A stretch of 64,000 bases of DNA from positions 3,498,876-3,562,875 of the forward strand of contig OW285194.1 in the NCBI GenBank assembly GCA_935421135.1, read 5' to 3'. Under the pieces are notes generated by a model. The model was not told where the DNA came from, ran no database searches, and worked only from the letters and a program-made list of their open reading frames with translations. The stretch is from Bugulina stolonifera (lineage: Eukaryota > Bryozoa > Gymnolaemata > Cheilostomatida > Bugulidae). Position numbers and translations under genes: made by a program. Within the stretch, counting starts at the first letter, position 1. Each line of letters starts with the position of its first letter. Below are positions 46,694 through 57,353 of this stretch, one piece after another.

Positions 46694-47357
46694 CTAGTGA
46701 TATTCTATGTAAAGGTAAAAGAGCTCAACCCATGTTAAACTTGACCATGTGTGCCAGAAGCCTTTGGGTCCTTTGCATAAGCACTTCCACTTTCTGACCA
46801 TTGAACATCCACCAGTAAAATCTCTGTGTTTTAAAGCACGGCATGCTCTGTCACACTCATCGCCATCACCTGGGCAACCAGCATCTGCCATGATTGCTCC
46901 AGCTAAGGTTAGAACCACATCTATATATATTTATTCAGACCAAGTGACTTCGTGGTTCTATCCATTAACCCACTGCAGGTTACAGCTACATGTATATTGC
47001 AGGTCGCTAACCAGGTACAGGTTACACTGTGCAGGCACTTTTGACTCAACAATGAAGGGCGAAGTTCAGCTTGTAAATTGATATCCGTTTCGAACAAACA
47101 GTCTTTGAGGAGAACAAATTGCTCAATGACCCATACACACTGTAGGCTTAAATATAGAGATTGTATATAATTTGTTATCCTAAACTAATACAATAGTACT
47201 GTATGTTTCTCTCTCATGATTTACAAAAAGGCAGATTATGCATGCATATACACTATACAATGTAGAATATGGTTTAAGCAGCACAAAGTGAATACGTACA
47301 GAACAAATTGCAGAGTAACATCCCAAATACAGCAACATATAATACCTGAATCTTCAT
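46694..47357 (-). CDS. Secreted cysteine-rich (CS-alpha-beta defensin-like) peptide, copy 6
   Basis: Exon 1 (47357 down to 47300) encodes a 19-residue signal peptide beginning MKIQ. The phase-1 donor is T-GTACGT. Exon 2 (46902 down to 46694, acceptor CCTTAG) has six Cys with C-x6-C-x3-C-x11-C-x7-C-x-C, TGG before Cys4, CLC, then KGPKGFW and a Trp/Tyr-rich hydrophobic tail. The 11-residue Cys3-Cys4 gap and the MADAGC lead-in mark the minus-strand subfamily. The intron is 397 bp. An AATAAA overlaps the position just after the stop codon. Exon 1 is nearly identical to that of copy 7. Confidence 0.83.
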
Positions 47358-47430
47358 GATGACAGGACTTCTATACGCTCACACTCCTTGAATATTTTCA
47401 GAATATCAGTTATATTTCCTACACCACCCC

Positions 47431-47438
47431 ATATAATA
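47431..47438 (-). promoter_or_regulatory. TATA-like box, peptide gene copy 6
   Basis: Minus-strand TATTATAT, 74-81 bp before the ATG at 47357, at the position matching the clearer box of copy 7. Confidence 0.5.
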
Positions 47439-47639
47439 CATGTATATGCCTTTCTACTCATTGGCATAGATACATGATACTCTGGTACCACTACTGTTTC
47501 CTCCCAATTTACGTATTAGGTATTGTATATAATATTACCCAAAGGACAATCAGTCCTTTACAATGTATGACTGTTGGCTTTAAATAGTTATTTAAAGCAA
47601 CTCTTCGAAACTATGTGCTGACCTTGAAAAAGGTTTTTG

Positions 47640-48690
47640 GGTTTGTGTGTGACCTAGAATCTTGGTGGGCAGCCTTTCTGATTCAATCATGGTGTAGCAG
47701 CCTCCGGGCATAACATCATCAAGGGCGTTGAGGTGTTCTAGTGATCCAAATCAATACTAAGGCTGAGTTTTCAGGTGCTTTGGTCTTCTGATGTTTGCTG
47801 TCTTGTCTGTAGATAGAATTTCTCTAGTGGTTATTGATATATTTTCCTTAGAGTTCAAGTCAGGAGGCGGTACTGCCCAAAGAAGGACTTGGACATAGCA
47901 GTCGTTTTATCCACTTATTGTCAAGCCGAGCTGTGTGGCAGGCTGTGTTACCCTGTTTCTAGATCCAATCATCACTACAGAGCTGCCTGGCAGCTGGCAG
48001 CACTCCTGTTTCCAATATATTGTAGCATTTGATAGAGTTATTTGCCTCATTAGCCTAATAAAGATTTCTCGGACCAGATAGGTGGAAGTTGCCTCGCACA
48101 CAGACAGATGTGAAATGTTTGATGGGTGGTGCTAGGCACCTTTGTCTGAACTCCTCACCTGCATCTCTCATATTATTGGTCCTACTTTGGTTTAGGATGT
48201 CAAAAGTGCTCTCATCACCAAAAGGCACCCTCTTGCATTAGTCTCCTGTCCAATAGACGACGTGTTCCTTGGTCAGTTTCAGTTTTGCTCAGCTTGGTAT
48301 TTCTGTCTGCGGAAGCTTTCCTTGAGCTTTGCACCCGAAGGTGAGTCTTTTTCCCCAACACCCCACAAACAGTGAATGGAGTCGGTCTACAGTAGTACCA
48401 GCAACTACTCAGAGCTCTCTGGGCAGTTGGGGTTCAGTGAAATGCCTGTTGACTAGTCAGATGCGTGTACAAGTTAACTTGCAACTTCGTGTTACCAGCT
48501 TCCTTTGCCCATGATCTTGATATTGCTTCAGGTTACCACCCTCTTTTCACCACCTAATTGTTGCTAACACTCCCTCATTAAGCAAGGAAGTTCCTTGATC
48601 ACCTCATGGTGTTTTCCCTCAGTTATGCAGATGGATAATGATGGCATGCTTTTCGTAAGAAAGATGAGCGTCATGACGGCAATGAAACTG
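47640..48690 (-). pseudogene. Old Tc1/mariner-type transposase relic
   Basis: On the minus strand, broken frames contain GDESTFDI (about 48.2 kb) and, after a spacer, LLWAVPPPDLNSKENI (about 47.85 kb), a degenerate form of the Tc1 WPxxSPDLNPIENxW signature. Stops and shifts are many and I cannot find the terminal repeats. Confidence 0.6.
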
Positions 48691-48829
48691 AACTGAAACT
48701 TTTCTGTTGAAACAGACACTTCATAGCAGAGTTATACACCACACAAAGTTGACACACCATCTCATTATGAAGACTTCGACTGTTACAATGCAATAACAGG
48801 GAAAGTGCAAAATACCCTTTGTAAAATCA

Positions 48830-49160
48830 AAGGGCTTAAGATGTAATCTTGAACTCGCAAATTTTAGTAAAAATGGAGATTTCAGAGTTGGTTCAGTTAA
48901 AACTCTCCAAATATCCCCATCTTTTCTCAAATAATTTGAAAGAGGGTGTGGAGAATAAGGAGAAAATTTGCTTTCAAGTGGTGTATAACTTGAGTATATA
49001 GCAATGAAATATAGAGATAGAATTCATGCTCAACTGCAAATAGTACATATTTTCAAAGGCGGTCCCATTATTTCCATTACCACTGTACATGTAATTATGC
49101 GAAAATATGGTTCCCCAAGTCCTGTGACCTGAGTTAATTCTCACTACCTTAACAGATCAA
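48830..49160. repeat. Array flank block, copy a (also 53010-53550, 61270-61680)
   Basis: Three blocks share a GAGTTAATTCTC/GGGTTAATTCTA-type stretch and a segment with AATTTGAGAGAGAGTGTGG-like sequence. They lie beyond the first exon of each minus-strand gene (copies 6, 7 and 9), so the minus-strand genes were duplicated with several kb of flank. Confidence 0.55.
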
Positions 49161-49624
49161 TATTGTACTATATTTTATAACGGGGCAGTAAAAACACAAA
49201 TGGTGCGATTCCTTTGAATATGTAATACTTTTAACTCAATGAAGCATTGCTAATAGGTACTTCCTCTACAATGTACACTATCAATTTTCCTCTAATTTCT
49301 TGAAACATTAAATAGCTCATTACTACAACCTCTTTGACAATATCCTACAGTTTTATATGTATGTGCAGGTAGTGCAGGGATAAACGTAACTCTATAAACT
49401 TAGCCACTTGTACTACATTGCATTGTCATGAACAATTCATACCCAAATTATGTATATTGACCAGCCTGTGAAGAAACATAATCTTCTTTGCACTTAATGC
49501 ATGCATAACTGAGCAATGATGCCCTTCTAATACGCTTGTAGAGTGTGCCAACATCTCGGATATACATGTAGCTGCAATTGATTTTGCACTTGAATTTCAT
49601 GATTTTAAGTGATTTTTTGTTATT

Positions 49625-49811
49625 GCCGACCTATTTTGGGTCGGCCCTCGGCCTTCCGGCAGCCATCTTGTTGTGCAATTTCCGGACGACGCTATGTCGA
49701 TCTTTCACCGGGGCTATTCTCCGGAATTAGAATACTATACATATAAAGCAAATGGTGTTTGCTATCATTGTCTCAGTTGACGCTTGGATCTGAATAAAGA
49801 CACCACTGTAA
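49625..49811 (+). mobile_element. LTR fragment, family L1
   Basis: Contains GACCTATTTTGGGTCGGCC, TTGTGCAATTTCCGGACGAC, a TATAAAGC motif and AATAAAGACAC in the order of the LTR right half at 33.8-34.0 kb. Truncated at both ends. Confidence 0.75.
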
Positions 49812-49889
49812 ATGCATCGAAATGTAATAAATATACACATGCACATAGAACTGTCATACATCGCAAATGATAAGTATTATGTATAGTTT

Positions 49890-50100
49890 TGGAAAAAATG
49901 GATGTGATCATCTATCATTAGAATGACCATGTAGAGACCTGAAGTGAAAGCTCACAAGAGATTAGTATCAGCAATTTGTCAAATAATCAACCTCAATGCA
50001 GAGACACTAAAAATTATGATCATTGACGGCCAAAGACTGGTGGAAAACAATCTTTTGTCTGTATAGTTTTAAGATATAATTTCAGTGTCTACATGTAGAA
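49890..50100 (+). repeat. Duplicated block, partner of 42015-42225
   Basis: Same order of shared words as the upstream region of copy 5. The first exon expected after it is not present here. Confidence 0.7.
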
Positions 50101-50377
50101 CAACTTCTCTACAGTGGTATATTAATTATATTCCAGTTTCTCGTCTTAGGAAGTCTATAATATATTTATTATTACACAGAGTTCCCTTGAACACCGTGCA
50201 CATTAATCAAAAAGATGTACATTTATGATTTTTAAAAAAGTCAAAGAAGAACTTTCTTGAAAACTACAATTGTGAATAATTATGGTTTTCTTAGTTACAT
50301 ATACTATATTTTATTGTATACTTCGGCAGTTAACTTAGCCCTGAAATTTAATTGCATGATTTACGTCAATAGAGATG

Positions 50378-50500
50378 TATGTACACGTATGTATGTATGT
50401 ACACGTATGTATGTATGTACACGTATGTATGTATGTACACGTATGTATGTATGTAAACGTATGTATGCATGCACACGTATGTATGTATGTACATGTATCT
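50378..50500. repeat. 18-bp minisatellite (GTACACGTATGTATGTAT)
   Basis: About six to seven units, the last ones diverging (GTAAACG, GCACACG). It generates a spurious repeating open frame. Confidence 0.9.
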
Positions 50501-50726
50501 ATCTAATTTGTATTCCTGTACAGTAGGTATTAGATTGGCTAGTGGCTAAGGTTCAGTTCTTTGGATGAGACACCACTCAACATTACGTCAGAAGAATGAG
50601 GTTCTCCGAAATGACATCACTGTTTATTCCATATAAAGTCTGCATGTAATAACAATCCTTGTTTGTGTATGTTTGATATCAATTAACACTCACAATTACA
50701 TGTATAGACGTCAAATGAGTAAAAGA

Positions 50727-51668
50727 TTACTTAGGAGGGGCACATCTACCACCTTTGCATACCGTCTCAAACCATCTAAGATGTGCTAATAAGTACCATC
50801 TACGGTTGGGTCCTATGCATACGCATTTCGAATTATCCCTCCTTGAACATCTACCTCTAAAAGTCTTCCGCTCCAAACCACGGCATGCCCTGTCACACTC
50901 GGCGTCATCACCTGGGCAACCAGCCTCTGCCATCACTCTGGCTAAAATGACCACAATCTGCATGTATTTACTTATTCATACAAAATGACTGTGCAGTTCT
51001 ATTCCTCAAGCCACAGCAGTTTAAGCTAAAGCTAGCTAACCAAATTCTGGTCCCACTATGGATGCACACTTGACTCAACGATTAAGTGCAAATTTCGGCC
51101 TGTTGATATTCTCTTTGAAATTCACATCTGATATGCAATGTACTTTGCCTGGTAAAGCATAATACACTATAATACAATATTTAAGGAGAACACATTAGGC
51201 ATGTTCGGATATTGCACCGTGCAAGCTTATTAATAGCAATCTGCGGCAATAACAATATATTTTATTCAATAATATAGCGCTAGCTTCAACGCAAGGCAAG
51301 GCGTGCCTGGCAATAATAATATAAAGAATATTCACTTAGCGAGAGGATTCCCCTTCAGAGCAAGCACTAGTCACGCCTGAACGCTCAAGTTGTATTCGGA
51401 TAGTTAGACCAGTGCTATATGAACCAGTACAGTTTCCAAATACGCCTATTGTTGACTGACCTACATACACTGTAAGCGTAAATTATGGAAATTCAATATT
51501 TAATTGTCTAATCTAAAGACTAATATACACTAGCATGCTTCTCTCTAGGTACATGCATATACACTATACAATGTAGAATATGGCTTAAGCAACACAAAGC
51601 AATTACTTACAGAACAAATTGCAGAGTAACATCCCAAATACAGCAACATATAATATCTGAATCTTCAT
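50727..51668 (-). CDS. Secreted cysteine-rich (CS-alpha-beta defensin-like) peptide, copy 7, with extra Cys pair
   Basis: Exon 1 (51668 down to 51611) encodes a 19-residue signal peptide with phase-1 donor T-GTAAGT. Exon 2 (50941 down to 50727, acceptor TTTTAG) has the six-Cys core (x6, x3, x11, x7, x1), with CVC replacing CLC and RGR replacing TGG before Cys4. It is more basic than its relatives. The tail adds two cysteines five residues apart (VCKGGRC) before APPK and the stop, suggesting a fourth disulphide. The 669-bp intron carries the repeat at 51224-51451. A TTTATT (AATAAA on this strand) lies at 50623-50628. Confidence 0.82.
51224..51451. repeat. Dispersed ~215-bp repeat in the copy 7 intron
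   Basis: Partner of 46029-46242, in the same orientation on the plus strand. Confidence 0.75.
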
Positions 51669-51742
51669 GATGACAGGATTTCTACACACTCGCACTCCTT
51701 GAATGTCTTCAAAATATATGTTGGCTTCTCTGCACAACCCCA

Positions 51743-51751
51743 TATTTTATA
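51743..51751 (-). promoter_or_regulatory. TATA box (TATAAAATA), peptide gene copy 7
   Basis: 75 bp upstream of the ATG at 51668 on the minus strand. Confidence 0.7.
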
Positions 51752-53009
51752 CCTTTTTTCACTCATTGAGACAGATGCAAGTGGCTCTGTTCCAATCGTT
51801 TCTCTATTCAAATTCAATATTATTTCATTGTTTACATGTACATGATATGCAGAACAATCAGTTTGTGTGTCACTACCTGTTTTAAATGGTTAAAACAATT
51901 CCAAATTAGTGGAAAATATACATGTATTGCTACAATATTATTACGTCATGTACAGTGTATTTATTCCTTGCAAGTAATAGCAGACTGACATTGGATTGAG
52001 GGATTAATAGGCGTCACACAGTCAGTGAGCATGTCACATCCCAAAATTACATTACATTACTGGAATTGGAGTAAGAAAGCAAATTGTGTCCCCTGTAACA
52101 TGTAAATTTACTGAAATAAAACGTTGCTACATGTAATAGCTGATTACTCTAGGATTGAACTTTGTTCTAATTTCTTAGACGTTGAAGAAGTTCATTAGTC
52201 CCCATTAGTTATCCTTTGAATATCCTACAATCTCATGTGTTATTAATTGTGTTAACAGCACTAACTCTAATAATTGTATCTGATCAAACGTTTTTTGCAT
52301 AATTTCTGATAATCACAGCAAACTCCTTCGCCATATCTCTAACAGCTCATTGTACAGCGGCGTGTATATCTTTGACTGTGAGTTAAACACAACTATTTGA
52401 CTATGGATGAGTGCTTAAAGGAAGTCCATGGTGTGATAACAGCCCTCTAAGATTAAACTTTCCAAAACTAGTGCATCTTAGTCATTCGCCGGGTAACTTG
52501 CTAACTTTCACTGACAGTACAACTCTCTAAATTTATGTTTTTGAGTACTGGATACGCATTTCCCGCTACTGCTTTACAATGCAAGCCACATTAAATTTTA
52601 AGAGATTTTCAACAAACCATTAACATTCTATGATATTTAAATAAATTTTGTGTAATTCACAATTACTTCTACTCCCTTCATTGTGAGGCCTCAACAAGAA
52701 AGAAGGAAATTTTAGAGAGATTTCATATACATGTAAATTTAACCAAGATATACACTTCCCACCAATTTACCAAAGAGCAAACAATGCTTATTTATTCACA
52801 GGGTGACAACCATTATAAAATGCATTGCCAACATTAATTTGATCTACAAGTGCATTTAATAATCAGTTTAATATTACAATTTACTTGACAACTGATTGTA
52901 AGAACTGCTCTTTTTATGGAAGCCAATAATAGTAAGTAGTGTGTCATTGTATATTGTACTCTTAATTTCAATTGTACTATGTATACTAGCTATTATAAAT
53001 ACTAATGCA

Positions 53010-53550
53010 TATAATTATATGAAAATATTGTTCTCCAAGTGCTGTGACGTGGGTTAATTCTAGGCTAATTGTGGGTAACTTAACACAGTAAAGGTTCCAA
53101 GTAGTTGCCAGATAACTTCTTTGTCTGCTCTCAATTGATTCCTAGCTGTTCTGTGTATTAGAACAGGAAATCATCTCTTACCACTTGACTGAGTATGGGC
53201 AGCATAAAATCAGTTAGAGTTTCTCTCTGTGAATTTGAGAGAGAGTGTGGGCTGTAGAAACGCAAAATAAATTGCATTCCTACAAGGTAATGCGATGCAA
53301 GAACACTCTTTAGAGACTGCAGTGTCAGTGCCACTGAAACTAAAGCAGCATGGATCCAACCAACATCAAAAGCTAGTGCTCTGCTATTTTTCAACCTTTG
53401 TGCATCTATTAAATACTTTTTTCTTAGTAACAATCTCCTTCTCTCTAGACTTATAGCATTGTCACTGGGAACGCGTGGTACAAAGCTTCCAGAAAAATAA
53501 TGGTTTCCAAGATGTTGGCACCACCAAGGCACATGTATTAGCACACACAT
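53010..53550. repeat. Array flank block, copy b
   Basis: Related to 48830-49160 and 61270-61680 by shared CTGTGACGTGGGTTAATTC-like and GAGAGAGAGTGTGG-like stretches. Confidence 0.55.
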
Positions 53551-54215
53551 TATACATGTAGTATTGTGCCTGTATCCTTAATTCACAGCGAGTATACATC
53601 TGTACTTTGTCTCGAATTTTTTTAGTACATGTAGTTCTCCGGGCTTGGGTTCCTTAGACGAAGAGTATATGCATTCTTTCATGACTGTGAATTCTACTTT
53701 TGATGTCTAAACTGTCCAATCTAAAGTCAAACCCAAGTTTATGATGTAACCAAAATTACCAATAATGACTATTACAGTAAAAGTCAGGTGGCCGCTTTCC
53801 CAATGGCTGGTAGTCTGAAATGAAATTGATGGTATAATCTTAGTAATTATGAATGACTTTGCAATATTGGCTTGCCACAACATTTGCCATGACACCTCAG
53901 TGGCTTCTCTATTTCAGCAAATACTCATCGCTCACATCTCTGTATTTTACCTCACAATCCCAAAGGTAAACATGTGGTCAGATAGTTGTGCTGTCGGTAT
54001 TATAGATCAAAGCACCAACTCTACCACATATCCAAAGTCTTTGGTACATATTCTAAAATCTCTCATAATTCCCTTGCTACCCAGTATGGGAGATTTTGAG
54101 TTGACTTATCTGAGCCAAAAAATAGATATTTTACTACTTTTTTGTAGTGTAAGTGTTCAGTGAGCTCAGTGCATCAGATGTTCTTGGCGGATCTAATAAG
54201 CATCATCTTCATTAC

Positions 54216-54300
54216 CTTTGAAACGTAGAACATATGAGGCTAGAAAGGTTTTTCCAAAATGGAGACCAGTTCCCAGCACCAGAAGTAGAATACAACACAT
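54216..54300 (-). other. Exon-like segment with signal-peptide-like start
   Basis: An ATG is followed by MCCILLLVLGTGLHFG and a GTAATG donor in phase 1, the same phase as the family's first exons, but no TATA box is at the usual distance and the sequence is not a family match. A phase-compatible acceptor (GGCTCAG) near 54.11 kb opens only 14 codons before TGA. Unassigned. Confidence 0.2.
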
Positions 54301-55064
54301 TTTTATGAATTTCTAACTACATGTAAATGTAGCATTGTTTTTGAGATTTGTTTTGCTACTGCCTGATTCAGTCATGTCCACATCAGCAAAACGATTGTTC
54401 AAGTTTTGACTATACATGTATAATTCCTTAGTTGCAGTATTGCAGTATTGAGTGCTTGTCAATTCCTAGTTTCAAAGTGTATTTTCATACTACAATTATT
54501 TTTGTTGGTACAGCAAGACCAGCAAGCCTTCTACCACATGCTAAAGCTTTGATGATTTGATTCTAGCTAATCAGGGTCAAAAGAGGGCAACAACATGTAA
54601 TGTAACTCTACTTAATTTGTTTGTTATTAATGTTCAAACTGCAATGTTGTTTGAATATTAGTGTATGTCATGGACGTTGCTTTCGAAAACCCAACACTTG
54701 TCCTTGTTTTACCAAAATTTATGCTCCACTATAAAAATTTGGCTTAAAGATTAGATTATCCTTCCTTTTGGCTCTGCTGTGAAAACTACAATTTTGTTTT
54801 GAGGCAAACTCCAGTAATCCCGCGTGAAAACTGATTAAGGTTAGTCAACATTCTTCTTTCCATAATATATTTCAACTAAGAGCCATATACATGTATTAAC
54901 CTAGTTACTTCTATTTACCTAATATCTTTTAGTAATGATTATAATTATCAATAGTAGCATTGTGTCATTGTTTCATTGTAAACATATATTTTCTATGATG
55001 TATGTGGTTGATTATTAAACTAACTACCCTACCTGTTTACTTTATATTCACCACATGAAATTAC

Positions 55065-55072
55065 TATAAAAA
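55065..55072 (+). promoter_or_regulatory. TATA box (TATAAAAA), peptide gene copy 8
   Basis: 120 bp before the ATG at 55185, further than in the other copies. Confidence 0.5.
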
Positions 55073-55184
55073 GGGATACTAGTTTCTACAAGCAAACAGA
55101 AAGCTGGGGGAGAAGTATATCTACAGTCAGCATACTACCAAATATCTACTGGGTTATTCATAGAGCATATTAGAGTGCCAAATA

Positions 55185-57245
55185 ATGAATTCCACTATGC
55201 TATCCGCAGTTGGGATCGCAATCATGTGCGTCATGTGCTGTAATTTGGCTCACTTTGTTTTTTTTTAAATTGGTTTTTTGACAAAACATAATGCATTGCA
55301 TTTGCTATTTTATATTCATATTTTAAGGTAGTGTTGGCCTATGTCCTGTGCACAACGTTTAGCTTCACAAATTTTGCTGTTGTCGTTTTTATTTCTCATT
55401 GAGCGAATACTTAAGGGTAGTATGACAACTTTCTCTCCCATAGGAAAAGTCTGGAGACGTGTATATACATGCATCTTACATGCATCGATACTCTGGTTCA
55501 TGTAGCTGATAGAAAGATACATGTATTTATTCAGTATAAAATTAACTATAATCTCATCCAGTTTCTCATGCAGTTAGATATTACATTATCAATGCAAGTC
55601 TAACCTCAGGAGTTGTCTACTCAGCACTCATTTCTAAAATATCTACAATGTAGTTCTAATTTTAATTTGTATCTAGTTCTAATTTTGATTTGTCAGCTTT
55701 TGTTGTTCATTCACATAATGGTTTGTTGACAGTTAAATGTGCTATGTTCTATAGGCTACCCGCTACCCCTGTTCACCCATGAGAGTTTCTGGAAAACATG
55801 AAAAAGTTTTATTTTTATTGAAATATACCCTCAAACAAGTGAGAAGTTTTCTTGCTAATTACGCTACCTTGATGTTTGAAATAAAAAAGACAAGTGAACC
55901 TATGTAGCTAAGGATCATGTTTTTAAAAGTGTAGAAAAAATTTACAAACAAAGTTGTTGAATGAAAATATTTTCATGTGCTTAACTGGATTACTCAGATG
56001 ACATAGACTGCCTTTGTTTGAGATCAATTTGTGGCAGATTGCATCATCTACTGCAGTACCTTTGTACCGACAGGATTTTTTGGACTACTCTAGCTAAGCA
56101 CTACCCAACAAGCTATTCGGCTTTTTGACTGGTTTTGGTCAATTTTGGAAATTTTCCCTCCGAACGAAGTATACGCATTGTCAGGCTCCAAAGTGTTAAC
56201 TGTAGTGACGACAAACGTCACAACTGTCACAACACCGACAAACGTCACAACAATTTTTCGACAAACGTCACAGCACCGACAAACGTCACAAAAGTGCACC
56301 GACAAACGTTACAAAAGTGCACCGACAAACGTCACAACACCGAAAAACGTCACAATAATTTTTCGACAAACGTCACAACACCGACAAATGTCACAACAAT
56401 TTTTCGACAAACGTCACAACACCGACAAACGTCACAAAGGTTCAACGACAAACGTCACAATGCCAACAAATATCACAAATTTTTAATAAAATAGCACCAT
56501 AACACCAAAAAATAATGCTTTTTGCCTTGATTTACCCTTCAATTCGATTATTTTTGTTTAAAGTATTTTCAGAACTGAATAAAACCGAAGATAGTTAAAA
56601 GCAGAGTGTGACAACTCCCAATAGAGAACATGAAATTGGCAATTCAATTTTTTCGTCAAAAACCAATACAACTGAGAAGAAGTAGATCTGCTTCTGCCCA
56701 ACCGTCTTGATTTTTAGCGAATAAATCCAATTGTTAATTTAGTATCCTCTATTAGGAGTTGTCTCACTCTGCTGTTAACTATGCGGCCTATATAATTAAT
56801 TCATTTAATAAATTATAATCACTCAATACTACTGTAACCACACGTATTTTAATAATATGCATGTACATGCATGATATAAGTATAACATGTCAATAAAGAC
56901 TGAAACAAGTCATTACTGAATGGCAACAATGATTGTAGCAAAATATGAATGGCAAGGATCTCTCAATAAGGATGAAAACACCAGCTATTACCAGATATGG
57001 GCAAGCCAAACGAAATATCCTTTAATGGCCATTTAACTACATGTCCATTTAGAGCTAATGGTGGATGTCCACGGAACTCCAGTGAATGCAATAGACAGTG
57101 TCAATCACTGCATCTCAAGCTAGAAGGTGAATGTTCCCAAGTAATAAAGAGAAACTGTCTGTGTCAGGGACCATACGGCTTTTGGAAAAGATTGTCCCAT
57201 TGGCAAAAACTAGACAGAAAAGGCTATCTCCCTAGTGAATTTTAG
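55185..57245 (+). CDS. Secreted cysteine-rich (CS-alpha-beta defensin-like) peptide, copy 8
   Basis: Exon 1 (55185-55239) encodes an 18-residue hydrophobic Met/Cys-rich signal (MNSTML...) and ends T-GTAATT, phase 1, with a weaker donor. Exon 2 (57055-57245) follows TTTAGAG; only the second AG keeps the frame, because the first would create TAG with the split T. It has six Cys (x6, x3, x10, x7, x1), EGE before Cys4, CLC, then QGPYGFWKR and a Lys-containing tail. The 1815-bp intron contains the ACAAACGTCACAA minisatellite. AATAAA is at 57348. Confidence 0.75.
56211..56479. repeat. ACAAACGTCACAACACCG minisatellite in the copy 8 intron
   Basis: About 12 units with an invariant CGACAAACGTCACAA core and spacers that alternate between CACCG, AATTTTT and AAGTGCAC. 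The core contains ACGTCA, a CRE-like half element. The open frames reading TNVTTPTNVTT are products of the period. Confidence 0.9.
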
Positions 57246-57347
57246 AAAGTTGGTTAAACAATATTGAATCTACTGATTGGTGCTATCATAAATTATATAA
57301 TGGTACACCACTCTGCTCTAAACTGGGTTTGGTGTGTCATAATGTGA

Positions 57348-57353
57348 AATAAA
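57348..57353 (+). terminator. AATAAA polyadenylation signal, copy 8
   Basis: About 100 bp after the stop codon at 57245. Confidence 0.65.

Larger units (their letters stand above)
51752..55064. other. Intergenic region between divergent copies 7 and 8
   Basis: No gene is established. It contains flank block b (53010-53550), whose long minus-strand frame is not conserved in the other blocks. A lone exon-like segment lies at 54216-54300. A run of minus-strand sequence at 53.7-54.1 kb keeps one frame between four or five stops. Confidence 0.45.

Noticed and set aside
47907..48101. 64-codon minus-strand frame
   Set aside because: Part of the decayed Tc1-type transposase at 47.64-48.69 kb.
50257..50526. 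89-codon frame encoding MYVCTR repeats
   Set aside because: Generated by the 18-bp GTACACGTATGTATGTAT minisatellite.
53158..53550. 130-codon minus-strand frame
   Set aside because: The paralogous blocks at 48.8-49.2 and 61.3-61.7 kb do not preserve the frame, so it is unlikely to be coding.
56135..56494. Regularly spaced repeats considered as a CRISPR-like array
   Set aside because: Spacers are short variants of each other, the unit period is about 18-21 bp and the context is a eukaryotic intron; this is a minisatellite.
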